A DNA stretch of 64,000 nucleotides from Teredinibacter turnerae T7901 (GTDB lineage Bacteria > Pseudomonadota > Gammaproteobacteria > Pseudomonadales > Cellvibrionaceae), in contig NC_012997.1 in the NCBI RefSeq assembly GCF_000023025.1, positions 1,906,764 to 1,970,763 of the forward strand. Direction: 5' to 3'. Position numbers and translations under genes: made by a program. This document shows, in pieces, positions 1-7,265 of this stretch; the stretch's first letter is position 1; each line of letters starts with the position of its first letter. The notes beneath the pieces are model-generated. The model had not been told where the DNA came from and made no database searches. It saw nothing but the letters and a program-made list of their open reading frames with translations.

Positions 1-2
1 CG

Positions 3-785
3 CTGCAAACGCTTGCACACCTCACCGGCAAAGCGCAAAAGCTGGTTGACCACGCGTTTGGTTCGTTTTGTTTATGCCTGAATCTCGCTGCCGTCACCGG
101 GCTGGCGAAAGAGGAAATGCACGCCCTGGGTGTTGCTGCGCTGCTGCATGACAGTGGCTGGATGCAGCTTCCATTGCACTTGATGGGCAAGCGTTCAGAT
201 TACACCGCGGCGGAGCGCAGCCTGGCACAGTCGCACGTGGAGTTGGGCTTGCGGATGTTGGACAGCGCCAACATAGATGCTTTAAGTCGGCGAATCATCG
301 CTGAGCACCATGAGATGAACGACGGCTCTGGTTATCCGAAACAATTGAAAGGCGACCAGATACATCCGGCCAGCCATATACTTACCGTGGTAAACACTTA
401 CGATGAGTGGGTGCATCACTTAAACGACAAGCCGGGTATGCTGCCTACCAAAGCACTGAGAGTCCTCTATATGCACGCAGAGAAAGGTCGCTTTGCGCTA
501 CCTTGCGTGGCATCGCTAATCAGTATGTTGGGGGTATACCCCGTAACGACTGCAGTGCGCCTGAATACGGGTGAGAAAGCTGTGGTGGAGGAAATCAATC
601 CGAACTCCCACCTTACCCCCATTATTCGAATTGAATACGACAGTAACAGTCGGCCATTGCGCAGCGCTCTGCGCGTGGATCTGAGTATGGAATCGGCCAA
701 TGAGCGTTCAATTACTGGCGTACTCGACCCGTCGAGTCCGGACGATGATCCAGCCCGCCGCTTGGTAGCAACGGTACCGGGATAG
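3..785 (+). CDS. HD-GYP domain phosphodiesterase, C-terminal part (5' end outside window)
   Basis: The frame is open from base 3, so the gene begins before the window; about 260 residues are visible. The HD-GYP signature is complete: the HD pair in LLHDSGW, a downstream His in AQSHVELG, the HHEMNDGSGYP motif, and a later Asp in NTYDEW. Known HD-GYP proteins hydrolyse cyclic di-GMP using a two- or three-metal centre built from these residues. After the catalytic core comes a tail (YPVTTAVRLNTGE and beyond) of the type often found at the end of HD-GYP proteins. The gene stops 4 bases before a histidine kinase on the same strand, so the two are probably co-transcribed. The missing N-terminus may carry a sensor or receiver domain, so the input signal cannot be judged. 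Confidence 0.85.
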   Translation: MQTLAHLTGKAQKLVDHAFGSFCLCLNLAAVTGLAKEEMHALGVAALLHDSGWMQLPLHLMGKRSDYTAAERSLAQSHVELGLRMLDSANIDALSRRIIAEHHEMNDGSGYPKQLKGDQIHPASHILTVVNTYDEWVHHLNDKPGMLPTKALRVLYMHAEKGRFALPCVASLISMLGVYPVTTAVRLNTGEKAVVEEINPNSHLTPIIRIEYDSNSRPLRSALRVDLSMESANERSITGVLDPSSPDDDPARRLVATVPG

Positions 786-789
786 CGCA

Positions 790-2247
790 ATGGTTAAACC
801 TGTCACTAATATCCCCAGTGATCCAAACGCCTGGCTCACCTATTGGCCTGATGGCTCCATTGTATTGGACGAGCACGGACGCATTCTGGCCATCTCTGAA
901 CAAGCGCAGACCATACTTGGCTGGCGCGCCGAACAGTTGATCGGCCAAATGGCACACGACCGAATTTGTATTTCGACGCGGCGGCTTCACCACGCGCCTG
1001 AGGATTGTCCAATTTGCCGCGATGCCGACTCAACGACTGTAAAAAGCAGTTTTTGGCTGTCGGCAGAAGGGGACTATGTCAGTGTTGACTACCGCACGGC
1101 GCGTTTGCCTGTGACGGCAGATGGTCACTTCGTAGTCCGTTTTCACCGCAACGAACAGCAGGATTACAGTTTTGCGGAGCTGCAGAAGTTTGCCGATTTT
1201 GTCGATAAAAATCCGGCGGCGATTGTGGAGTTCGACGAGTTTGGACAAATGCTTTTCTGCAACCCGGCCATGCAGCACCTGATGATGACGCACGGTTTCG
1301 ATGACCAGGGACACGCGCGGATAATGCCACGGGATATCAACGAGATCTGTGCCCAAATTGTGGATTCGCAAAATTTACGCGCGCCAGTGGAAGTGGCGAT
1401 AGACGATTTCTGGTTTAACTGGCATTTCAGCCCGTTGGTTTCACCTGTCGGGCAAAGTGTGATCGGCTATGTCTTCGATGTGTCTGAGGTGAAACGGGCG
1501 CAAGCGCAGGCCAGCGTGGCGAGAGCTCAGGCCCGGCGCGACTTTTACGCAAAGATGATTCACGAATTGCGTACTCCGTTGAACGCGATTGTCGGCTACT
1601 CCGATCTGCTCTTGTGTCGCAACGCGGAGAACCTTAAAGACCGGGATCTCAAAGCATTGCGGGGGATCAAGGTAGGCGGTATGCAGCTCAATGAGTTGAT
1701 CTCAGACACGCTGGATATTTCTAAAATCGAAGCGGGTAAAATGACCACAGAAATTACCCTGTTTCGGCCGCAGGATGTGCTCGATGAAATACATGAACAA
1801 ATGCACTATCTGGCGGAAATGAAAAAGCTGCATTACGAGGTTCAGTGCCCGCCTGAATTTACAGTGGCCAGCGATATTCACAAAGTACGGCAGATTTTAA
1901 TTAACCTGATTTCCAATGCCGTGAAATACACGCGAAAAGGGCAGGTGAGTGTTGTTGTGCAGCCACTGGATGTGGAGCCGCCTATGGAAGATTGTGCCGA
2001 AGAATTTCTGATTGAGGTGGCGGATACCGGAATGGGAATCCCCGCAGATCAGCTGGATTCGCTGTTTGATTCTTATCAGCGGGTGAAAGAGAGCAACACC
2101 CAGGGTATACAAGGGACGGGGCTGGGTTTGGCGCTAGTGAGCGATGTGGTGGAGATTCTTGGCGGCGAGATCTCGGTCGCCAGCGAGTACGGCGCAGGCA
2201 GCCGTTTTTCTGTGCGGTTGCCTACGCAATCATCGGTGTTGGATTAA
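790..2247 (+). CDS. Soluble PAS-domain sensor histidine kinase
   Basis: This is a 485-residue kinase with no membrane segment, so it is probably cytoplasmic. A PAS-like domain (residues about 15-110) holds a CPIC pair and several histidines that could bind a metal or cofactor. A second PAS-like domain lies at about 130-235. The HisKA domain has phospho-acceptor His258 in IHELRTPLN. The ATPase domain has an N box (NLISNAVKY), G1 (DTGMGIP) and G2 (GTGLGLALV). No receiver domain is fused and no response regulator gene is adjacent. It follows an HD-GYP gene after 4 bases, so control of cyclic di-GMP turnover is possible but is inference. Its end overlaps the end of the opposite-strand ppnP gene by 4 bases. 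Confidence 0.9.
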   Translation: MVKPVTNIPSDPNAWLTYWPDGSIVLDEHGRILAISEQAQTILGWRAEQLIGQMAHDRICISTRRLHHAPEDCPICRDADSTTVKSSFWLSAEGDYVSVDYRTARLPVTADGHFVVRFHRNEQQDYSFAELQKFADFVDKNPAAIVEFDEFGQMLFCNPAMQHLMMTHGFDDQGHARIMPRDINEICAQIVDSQNLRAPVEVAIDDFWFNWHFSPLVSPVGQSVIGYVFDVSEVKRAQAQASVARAQARRDFYAKMIHELRTPLNAIVGYSDLLLCRNAENLKDRDLKALRGIKVGGMQLNELISDTLDISKIEAGKMTTEITLFRPQDVLDEIHEQMHYLAEMKKLHYEVQCPPEFTVASDIHKVRQILINLISNAVKYTRKGQVSVVVQPLDVEPPMEDCAEEFLIEVADTGMGIPADQLDSLFDSYQRVKESNTQGIQGTGLGLALVSDVVEILGGEISVASEYGAGSRFSVRLPTQSSVLD

Positions 2248-2528
2248 CGATCGTACTGGCAAAGGTAGGCTGTTTCTACCGCAACTTTCAAGTCAAAGCT
2301 TTGGTTGGCTTCAACTTCAAACGTCTGCCCGGCAATGTAGGTGTGCCAATCCGCTTGTTCGGGCAGTTTCACCGTTAGCTCGCCGCTCACTACGGTCATG
2401 ATTTCTCGGCAATCGGTACCAAAGGTGTATTCGCCAATCGCCATCACGCCGATGGTGGCTGGCAGGCCAGCAGGGCTGAAACCAATCGACTTAACCTTAC
2501 CTTCGAAATATTCGTTCACTGTCAACAT
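2244..2528 (-). CDS. ppnP: Pyrimidine/purine nucleoside phosphorylase (DUF1255/YaiE family)
   Basis: This 94-residue protein matches the small cupin family once called DUF1255, whose E. coli member (PpnP) phosphorolyses several nucleosides to a free base and ribose 1-phosphate. The family pattern is visible: [14 protein letters not shown] near the start, [23 protein letters not shown], and a terminal LCQYDR. A GGAG ribosome site lies 7 bases before the ATG. It is convergent with the upstream kinase and overlaps its last 4 bases, so no room exists for a separate terminator. It probably acts as a small cytoplasmic salvage enzyme. Confidence 0.9.
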   Translation of the reverse strand: MLTVNEYFEGKVKSIGFSPAGLPATIGVMAIGEYTFGTDCREIMTVVSGELTVKLPEQADWHTYIAGQTFEVEANQSFDLKVAVETAYLCQYDR

Positions 2529-2566
2529 AGAGTGCTCCAGACTGAGGCTATGAAATGGGGCGGCGA

Positions 2567-2854
2567 TTATAGCGGGATTTCGCGGTCAGGTGCGCTAGCA
2601 CGCTGATCCAATTGATAAGCGAAAGCGATTATATGGGCGACTGCGATGTAAAGCTCCTTCGGAATGCTATCGCCAAGCTCTAACTGGCTCAGTAACTCTA
2701 CCAGAGGCCCGTTGTCGCACAGCGGAACCTCTGCTTCCCGGGCAATCCGCAAAATTTCTTCCGCTTGCTCACCACTGCCTTTGGCAGTGATTGTAGGTGC
2801 AGACTCCCCGTCGTAGAAAAGGGCTACGGCTTTGGTGGGTTGTTCTGGTTTCAT
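2567..2854 (-). CDS. FlhB C-terminal-domain-like protein (FhlB family)
   Basis: This 95-residue protein resembles only the cytoplasmic tail of FlhB, the switch protein of flagellar type III export. Matching segments are [33 protein letters not shown] and [19 protein letters not shown]. The membrane half is absent. The self-cleavage NPTH motif of full FlhB is replaced by QPTK at the N-terminus, so the protein starts about where the cleaved FlhB fragment would. It overlaps the upstream fliK-like gene by 4 bases (ATGA), which implies translational coupling. Such stand-alone FlhB tails are known in proteobacteria and can replace the cleaved tail in export; whether this one does so is not known. 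Confidence 0.8.
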   Translation of the reverse strand: MKPEQPTKAVALFYDGESAPTITAKGSGEQAEEILRIAREAEVPLCDNGPLVELLSQLELGDSIPKELYIAVAHIIAFAYQLDQRASAPDREIPL

Positions 2855-4368
2855 GTTCTCACATCAATTAGCTGTTGTACCGTTTGGCGCGGTTGCGCTG
2901 GCGGAGGTCCAGCCTCTACCGTCATGCCGTCAATCTGAATGCCGCTGGCTTCCAGCCGTGCCTGAAGTTGATCAAGTTGTTCCGTTGCGCGTTGTTGCAG
3001 GTGGCTCGAATCGCTCCACATACGGGTTCTCAATCGTTCATCCTGAAAGGTTATTTCGGTTGCCAGTTGGCTGTTATCGCGCAAAGTCAGCTCCATAAAC
3101 ACTCGCCAATAGGTATGCTGGGATTTGCGTTTGCGCGACTCTTTCTGGTCGGTATCGTCTTGCGGTGGGGCGCGTCTTTCTTCTATGTGGAGGTTTACCG
3201 GCATCAATTGCTCGGCACCCGCGCGCACAAAAAACTCTACCTGGGATTGCATCAATGCGCCCGGCTCCTGGCTGTGCCGGCTTAGCTGTTGTAATTGGTT
3301 ACTGCTGATTCGAGCCAGGCCCAGAGCGGCCGCGGCTTGAATCAAGGCGGCAAGCTGGCGAGGCAAGTCTGGGCTGACCTTTGCGATAACACTGGCGAAC
3401 ATGGCGGTGTTCAGACCAGTCTGACCTGTCAGCTGTTGTAAATACTGCAGTAACTGCCCCGATTGCTTTATGCGTGCGCCAGCACTGGCGAGCGCCTCAC
3501 TCAGGCTTTGCGGTGGGGTGGACGCCGTTTGCTGAAGTCGTGTTGCTTCCTGAGTCGCACTGCTAAACACGCTTAACAGCGCCTGTTTCAGGTCGGGAAT
3601 CCTGCCCGCACTGGTTAGTGGTGTGTGGGACGCTGTTTCAGTTTTTGCCGCCGGCTGGCGATAGGCCAGCTGCGCTAAATTATTTTCCAGGTAGAGTCCG
3701 CTGCTGCGGAATAGGCGTTCTAACTGCGTTGCATTGATGGTACCTGCCGTCGGAGGTTGTTGTAGTAAGGCTACGACGGCGCCTTCCAGCCGTGGCGAGA
3801 GCAGAGCAGTACGGTGCTCCGTCGGAATTTTCAACAAATGCTGTTGAATGTCACTCAGCAAGCGGACTGGCTGTGCGAGGGGCTCGCTGTAGGACCGATA
3901 CTGACGCAACCCCGCGAGCAAAGCGGCGGGAGCATTGGATGTTTCAGTCACGCCCATCGGCAAGAGGTGGAGCATCCCCTCGACACCAATACGAACACTC
4001 AGCGGGGCGCCGGCGCGTAATGGTGTCGCAGATATGGCGAGCAGGGTTGCAATAGGTTGCTGAACGACGGGGTTTAGGCGCTCCATAAGGTTCTGTGGGC
4101 TCTGCGTTTGCAGCTTCGCCGCGAGAAGGTTGGGCGCGGTTTGTATCTGTTGCGCCAAAGCTGGTGATATTTTGGACTGCGCAACCCACTGTGCAATCTG
4201 AGCCAGTAACTGTTGCCGCAGCTGAGGTTGCAGTGGCGTTACCTCCTCGGCAACCACAGATAATTGGCTTCCTGCATATTCGGCCAATGACACCAGCTCG
4301 AGTTTAGCCGGGCTCGTGATTGGTGTGCGTGCGTTAATAATGCGCGTTATGAGAGGCGGTAGATCCAT
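2851..4368 (-). CDS. fliK: FliK-like flagellar hook-length control protein
   Basis: This is a 505-residue, Gln/Ala/Leu-rich protein. The C-terminal 110 residues carry the FliK-type domain: WRVFMELTLRDNSQLATEI, LRTRMWSDSSHLQQ, then a helix ending in GIQIDGMTVEAGPPP. The long N-terminal part is low in recognisable motifs, as usual for the secreted ruler region. FliK measures hook or rod length and signals FlhB to change export specificity, so coupling to an FlhB-tail gene by a 4-base overlap makes functional sense. No other flagellar gene is in the window. The start codon at 4368 lies close to the divergent ccmA. It may be a FliK paralogue rather than the main hook ruler. Confidence 0.75.
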   Translation of the reverse strand: MDLPPLITRIINARTPITSPAKLELVSLAEYAGSQLSVVAEEVTPLQPQLRQQLLAQIAQWVAQSKISPALAQQIQTAPNLLAAKLQTQSPQNLMERLNPVVQQPIATLLAISATPLRAGAPLSVRIGVEGMLHLLPMGVTETSNAPAALLAGLRQYRSYSEPLAQPVRLLSDIQQHLLKIPTEHRTALLSPRLEGAVVALLQQPPTAGTINATQLERLFRSSGLYLENNLAQLAYRQPAAKTETASHTPLTSAGRIPDLKQALLSVFSSATQEATRLQQTASTPPQSLSEALASAGARIKQSGQLLQYLQQLTGQTGLNTAMFASVIAKVSPDLPRQLAALIQAAAALGLARISSNQLQQLSRHSQEPGALMQSQVEFFVRAGAEQLMPVNLHIEERRAPPQDDTDQKESRKRKSQHTYWRVFMELTLRDNSQLATEITFQDERLRTRMWSDSSHLQQRATEQLDQLQARLEASGIQIDGMTVEAGPPPAQPRQTVQQLIDVRT

Positions 4369-4374
4369 AAACTA

Positions 4375-4404
4375 ATGAAAATAAAGCGGATTCCTACTTA
4401 TAAT
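4375..4404 (+). promoter_or_regulatory. Probable promoter of the ccmABCDEFG operon
   Basis: A perfect TATAAT at 4399-4404 is preceded, 18 bases upstream, by ATGAAA (4 of 6 matches to the -35 consensus). Transcription would start near 4411. If real, it lies downstream of the most distal ATG (4375) of the ccmA frame, which argues for a later ccmA start. Confidence 0.45.
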
Positions 4405-4416
4405 AGCGGCCCTTAC

Positions 4417-5118
4417 ATGTGTTTACCGGGTTCAGTAACATTGGCGGCAGCAGAAAATAACCAACAACAAGGCCTATCGCTAGTTAATCTTACCTGTGAA
4501 CGCGACGAGCGAGTATTGTTCGCGTCGTTGAACGCAGATTTCTTTGCCGGCGATATCGTGCAGGTTACAGGGGCGAATGGCCGCGGTAAAACGACGCTTC
4601 TGAAAATTATCATAGGTACACTGCCTGCAACCCGGGGTGAGGTGTCGTGGCGCCTGAATTCGGCCAGTTTACGGGAAAATTTGCTGTATCTGGGGCACCA
4701 CCCGGCGGTCAATCTGTCGTTAACAGCACTGGAAAATTTAAGCTGGTATTTTGGTTTAAATGGACGCAAAAGCCTGATCCACGATAATTTACCTGATCGC
4801 GATATTTTAACTTCTGCTCTTGCCAGCGTTGGGCTAGGTGGTTACGAAGATGTACTCTGCAGTCAGATGTCTGCCGGTCAGCACCGGCGGGTTGCCCTGG
4901 CGCGTTTGTATATCAGTGAGGCGCCTTTATGGCTGCTGGACGAACCGTTTACCGCAATCGATCGCGCAGGCGTTGCCGAACTGGAAGGTGTAGTGGCCCA
5001 GCACGCGGCGCGTGGTGGTATTGTGTTGCTAACAACGCATCAGCCATTACAGGCGATTAGCCACTTTCGGGTGTTGGATCTCGCCGATTTTCCGCCCGCA
5101 CCTGTGGAGGTTGCATGA
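4417..5118 (+). CDS. ccmA: Cytochrome c biogenesis ABC transporter ATP-binding protein CcmA
   Basis: ATPase of the CcmABCD complex, which releases haem-loaded CcmE at the inner membrane. Walker A is GANGRGKTT, the ABC signature region is SQMSAGQHRRVALARL, and Walker B is LWLLDEPF. CcmA proteins are usually about 205-215 residues; this start gives 233. The frame is open to an ATG at 4375, but a TATAAT box at 4399-4404 makes that start unlikely. A TTG at 4441 would also fit, and none of the three has a strong ribosome site. The stop overlaps the ccmB start (ATGA), so the operon is translationally coupled. It begins close to, and divergent from, the fliK-like gene. Confidence 0.93.
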   Translation: MCLPGSVTLAAAENNQQQGLSLVNLTCERDERVLFASLNADFFAGDIVQVTGANGRGKTTLLKIIIGTLPATRGEVSWRLNSASLRENLLYLGHHPAVNLSLTALENLSWYFGLNGRKSLIHDNLPDRDILTSALASVGLGGYEDVLCSQMSAGQHRRVALARLYISEAPLWLLDEPFTAIDRAGVAELEGVVAQHAARGGIVLLTTHQPLQAISHFRVLDLADFPPAPVEVA

Positions 5119-5804
5119 TCCAGTTACCGGGTCTGGGCACGCTGCTGATGGCGAGCGTAAAACGCGACTTATTGTTGGCGTTTCGCAATCGGGGTGATAT
5201 CGCGAACCCTGCGATTTTTTTTCTGTCTGTACTGGTGTTTGTGCCCCTGGGCATTAGCCCCGAGGCTGCAGTACTCGCGCCCATCGCACCAGGGATGATT
5301 TGGATTCTTGCTCTGCTAGCGACCTTGCTTTCATTAGACCGTCTGTTTAAAGGTGACTTCGAGGACGGTTCGCTTGAGCAAATGGCGATCAGTGGGCAGC
5401 CTTTGTACTGGTTAGTGATGGTGAAAGCACTTGTCCACTGGCTGATTACCGGCTTGCCATTGACACTGTTGGCGCCTCTGCTCGGCGTAATGATGGCGTT
5501 GCCTGACGCGGGCTTCGGGCCCCTGATTGCCAGCTTGCTGCTCGGCTCCGGTTCGCTCAGTCTGGTGGGCTCTATTGGCGCGGCTTTGACCGTTGCGCTG
5601 CGGCGCGGTGGGTTATTGTTATCGCTTATTATTATGCCGCTTTACGTACCCGTGCTCATTTTTGGTACAGGCGCGGTGCGAAACGCTATTGAAGGCTTTG
5701 CTTTTAGTGGGCAGTTAGCGGTACTCGGGGCGTATTTTACGGGTGCGCTATTGCTGGCGCCGCTGGCGGCGGCCGGTGCGCTCCGAATCGGATTAAACCA
5801 ATAA
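5115..5804 (+). CDS. ccmB: Haem exporter permease CcmB
   Basis: This is a 229-residue integral membrane protein with about six hydrophobic segments, the usual size of CcmB. It is the membrane partner of CcmA; the complex uses ATP to free holo-CcmE from CcmC/D. The N-terminus (ASVKRDLLLAFRNRGD) and FFLSVLVFVPLGISPE are typical of the family, as are the short cytoplasmic motif LDRLFKGDFEDGSLEQ and the Gly/Leu-rich helix after it. Its ATG overlaps the ccmA stop by 4 bases. ccmC follows after 22 bases. Confidence 0.95.
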   Translation: MIQLPGLGTLLMASVKRDLLLAFRNRGDIANPAIFFLSVLVFVPLGISPEAAVLAPIAPGMIWILALLATLLSLDRLFKGDFEDGSLEQMAISGQPLYWLVMVKALVHWLITGLPLTLLAPLLGVMMALPDAGFGPLIASLLLGSGSLSLVGSIGAALTVALRRGGLLLSLIIMPLYVPVLIFGTGAVRNAIEGFAFSGQLAVLGAYFTGALLLAPLAAAGALRIGLNQ

Positions 5805-5826
5805 TGACGACCAAGAGGACTTACCT

Positions 5827-6570
5827 TTGAATTGGCAATGGTTCCACCGTTGGAGCTCCCCGCGTTGGTTTTATGAGAAAACCGGGCCATGGCTGCCCTG
5901 GCTTGCTACGGCGGCAGTGCTGATGCTGCTTATCGGTTCGGCCTGGGGCCTGTGCTTCGCTCCTATTCATTCGCAGCAGGGCAATAGCTACCGCATTATC
6001 TATATTCATGTGCCCGCGTCGTTTCTGGCGCTGGCTGGCTACTATGTGATGGCGATCAGCGGCGCCATTGGTTTGATATGGCGGATCAAACTATCCTTTA
6101 TGGTGATGAAAGCTGCGGCTCCGCTGGGGGCGGTGCTCACATTTATATCGTTGGTGACCGGTGCAATCTGGGGTAAGCCTACCTGGGGTGCCTGGTGGGT
6201 TTGGGATGCGCGCATAACCTCTATGCTGGTGTTATTTTTCCTGTATCTGGGCATGATCGCCTTGCAGGAAGCCTATGAAAACCAGGAGAGTGCCGATAAA
6301 ACCAGTGCGATTCTCGCTTTAGTGGGCATGATCAATGTGCCGATTATTTATAAATCGGTGGACTGGTGGTTCACGCTTCATCAGCCGGCAACTCTGAAAC
6401 TGACTGGTAATTCCAGCATCCACCCGAGTATGGCTTACCCGCTAATTTGGATGATTGTCAGCTTTTATTTGACTTACGCCTGGCTTCTGCTGGAACGTGT
6501 GCGCCTGGAAATTTTACAGCGGGAAAAACGTACCCGCTGGGTTCAGGAACTGGTCAATCTAGCAACATAA
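5827..6570 (+). CDS. ccmC: Haem lyase/transfer protein CcmC
   Basis: Six-helix inner-membrane protein of 247 residues that loads haem onto CcmE. The periplasmic tryptophan-rich motif is clear (WGAWWVWDARITSML), as are the two haem-ligand histidines, in YIHVPASF and in WWFTLHQPA. The start is a TTG at 5827, chosen because AAGAGG lies just upstream at normal distance and the following residues match family N-termini. It sits in the fixed order ccmA-B-C-D-E-F-G. Confidence 0.96.
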   Translation: MNWQWFHRWSSPRWFYEKTGPWLPWLATAAVLMLLIGSAWGLCFAPIHSQQGNSYRIIYIHVPASFLALAGYYVMAISGAIGLIWRIKLSFMVMKAAAPLGAVLTFISLVTGAIWGKPTWGAWWVWDARITSMLVLFFLYLGMIALQEAYENQESADKTSAILALVGMINVPIIYKSVDWWFTLHQPATLKLTGNSSIHPSMAYPLIWMIVSFYLTYAWLLLERVRLEILQREKRTRWVQELVNLAT

Positions 6571-6592
6571 TGCGTCTGACGCGTTCAACCAG

Positions 6593-6790
6593 ATGGAATC
6601 GCAAATGTTACTGAAGTTTCAATTTTCATCGCTCGCTGACATGTTTGCCATGAGTGGGCACGGTGCTTTTGTGTGGGCGAGCTACGTTATCACACTGGCC
6701 GGAATTGCTTACCTGGCGCTGGGCCCCTATCTAGCGAAGCGCCGCTTCCTTGCACAGCAACGCGCCTTGCAAAAACGTATACACTCTTGA
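6593..6790 (+). CDS. ccmD: Haem exporter small subunit CcmD
   Basis: This 65-residue single-span protein lies between ccmC and ccmE, which is where ccmD is normally found. It has the typical pattern: an N-terminal stretch with MSGHGAFVWASYVIT, one hydrophobic helix, and a basic cytoplasmic tail (LAKRRFLAQQRALQKR). CcmD is needed to release holo-CcmE from CcmABC. A second ATG at 6605 is possible and would shorten the protein by four residues. It ends 7 bases before the ccmE start. Confidence 0.92.
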   Translation: MESQMLLKFQFSSLADMFAMSGHGAFVWASYVITLAGIAYLALGPYLAKRRFLAQQRALQKRIHS

Positions 6791-6797
6791 GGACGTC

Positions 6798-7265
6798 ATG
6801 CATCCAAAACGAAAACAACGGCTGATTCTGGTGTTATTTGTGGTGTTAGTGAGCAGTGTGGGTGTCAGTCTCACGCTCTATGCACTTAACGAGAACATCA
6901 ACCTGTTTTATCCGCCAACGAAAATAGTCAATGGCGAAGCGCCGTCGGGTAGAACCATTCGTGCAGGTGGCTGTGTGGTGCCAGGGACGGTGACACGAGC
7001 AAAAGATAACCTGGAAATTGATTTTGACGTAACCGACGGCGTCTCTGAGTTGTCGGTTACCTATGACGGTATCTTGCCCGATCTGTTTGCCGAAGGCGAA
7101 GCAGTTGTACTCACGGGTATGCTGGATCACGATGGCGTATTTGTAGCGACCAAAGTTCTCGCCAAACACGACGAAAATTACATGCCGCCTGAAGTCGCTG
7201 ACACGGTAACTACCGATGGCGTCGAGCATATGAAAACCTGCAAAGGCATTAGTTATGATTCCTGA
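6798..7265 (+). CDS. ccmE: Periplasmic haem chaperone CcmE
   Basis: This 155-residue protein has an N-terminal anchor (LILVLFVVLVSSVGVSLTLY) and an OB-fold periplasmic domain. Haem attaches covalently to the His of the HxxxY motif, here His124 in AKHDENYMPP. The start at 6798 is chosen over an upstream ATG at 6750 because GAGGA precedes it and because it begins 7 bases after ccmD. One small oddity is a Cys in RAGGCVVPGTV, where I would expect Leu or Val in most relatives. The stop overlaps ccmF by 11 bases. Confidence 0.95.
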   Translation: MHPKRKQRLILVLFVVLVSSVGVSLTLYALNENINLFYPPTKIVNGEAPSGRTIRAGGCVVPGTVTRAKDNLEIDFDVTDGVSELSVTYDGILPDLFAEGEAVVLTGMLDHDGVFVATKVLAKHDENYMPPEVADTVTTDGVEHMKTCKGISYDS

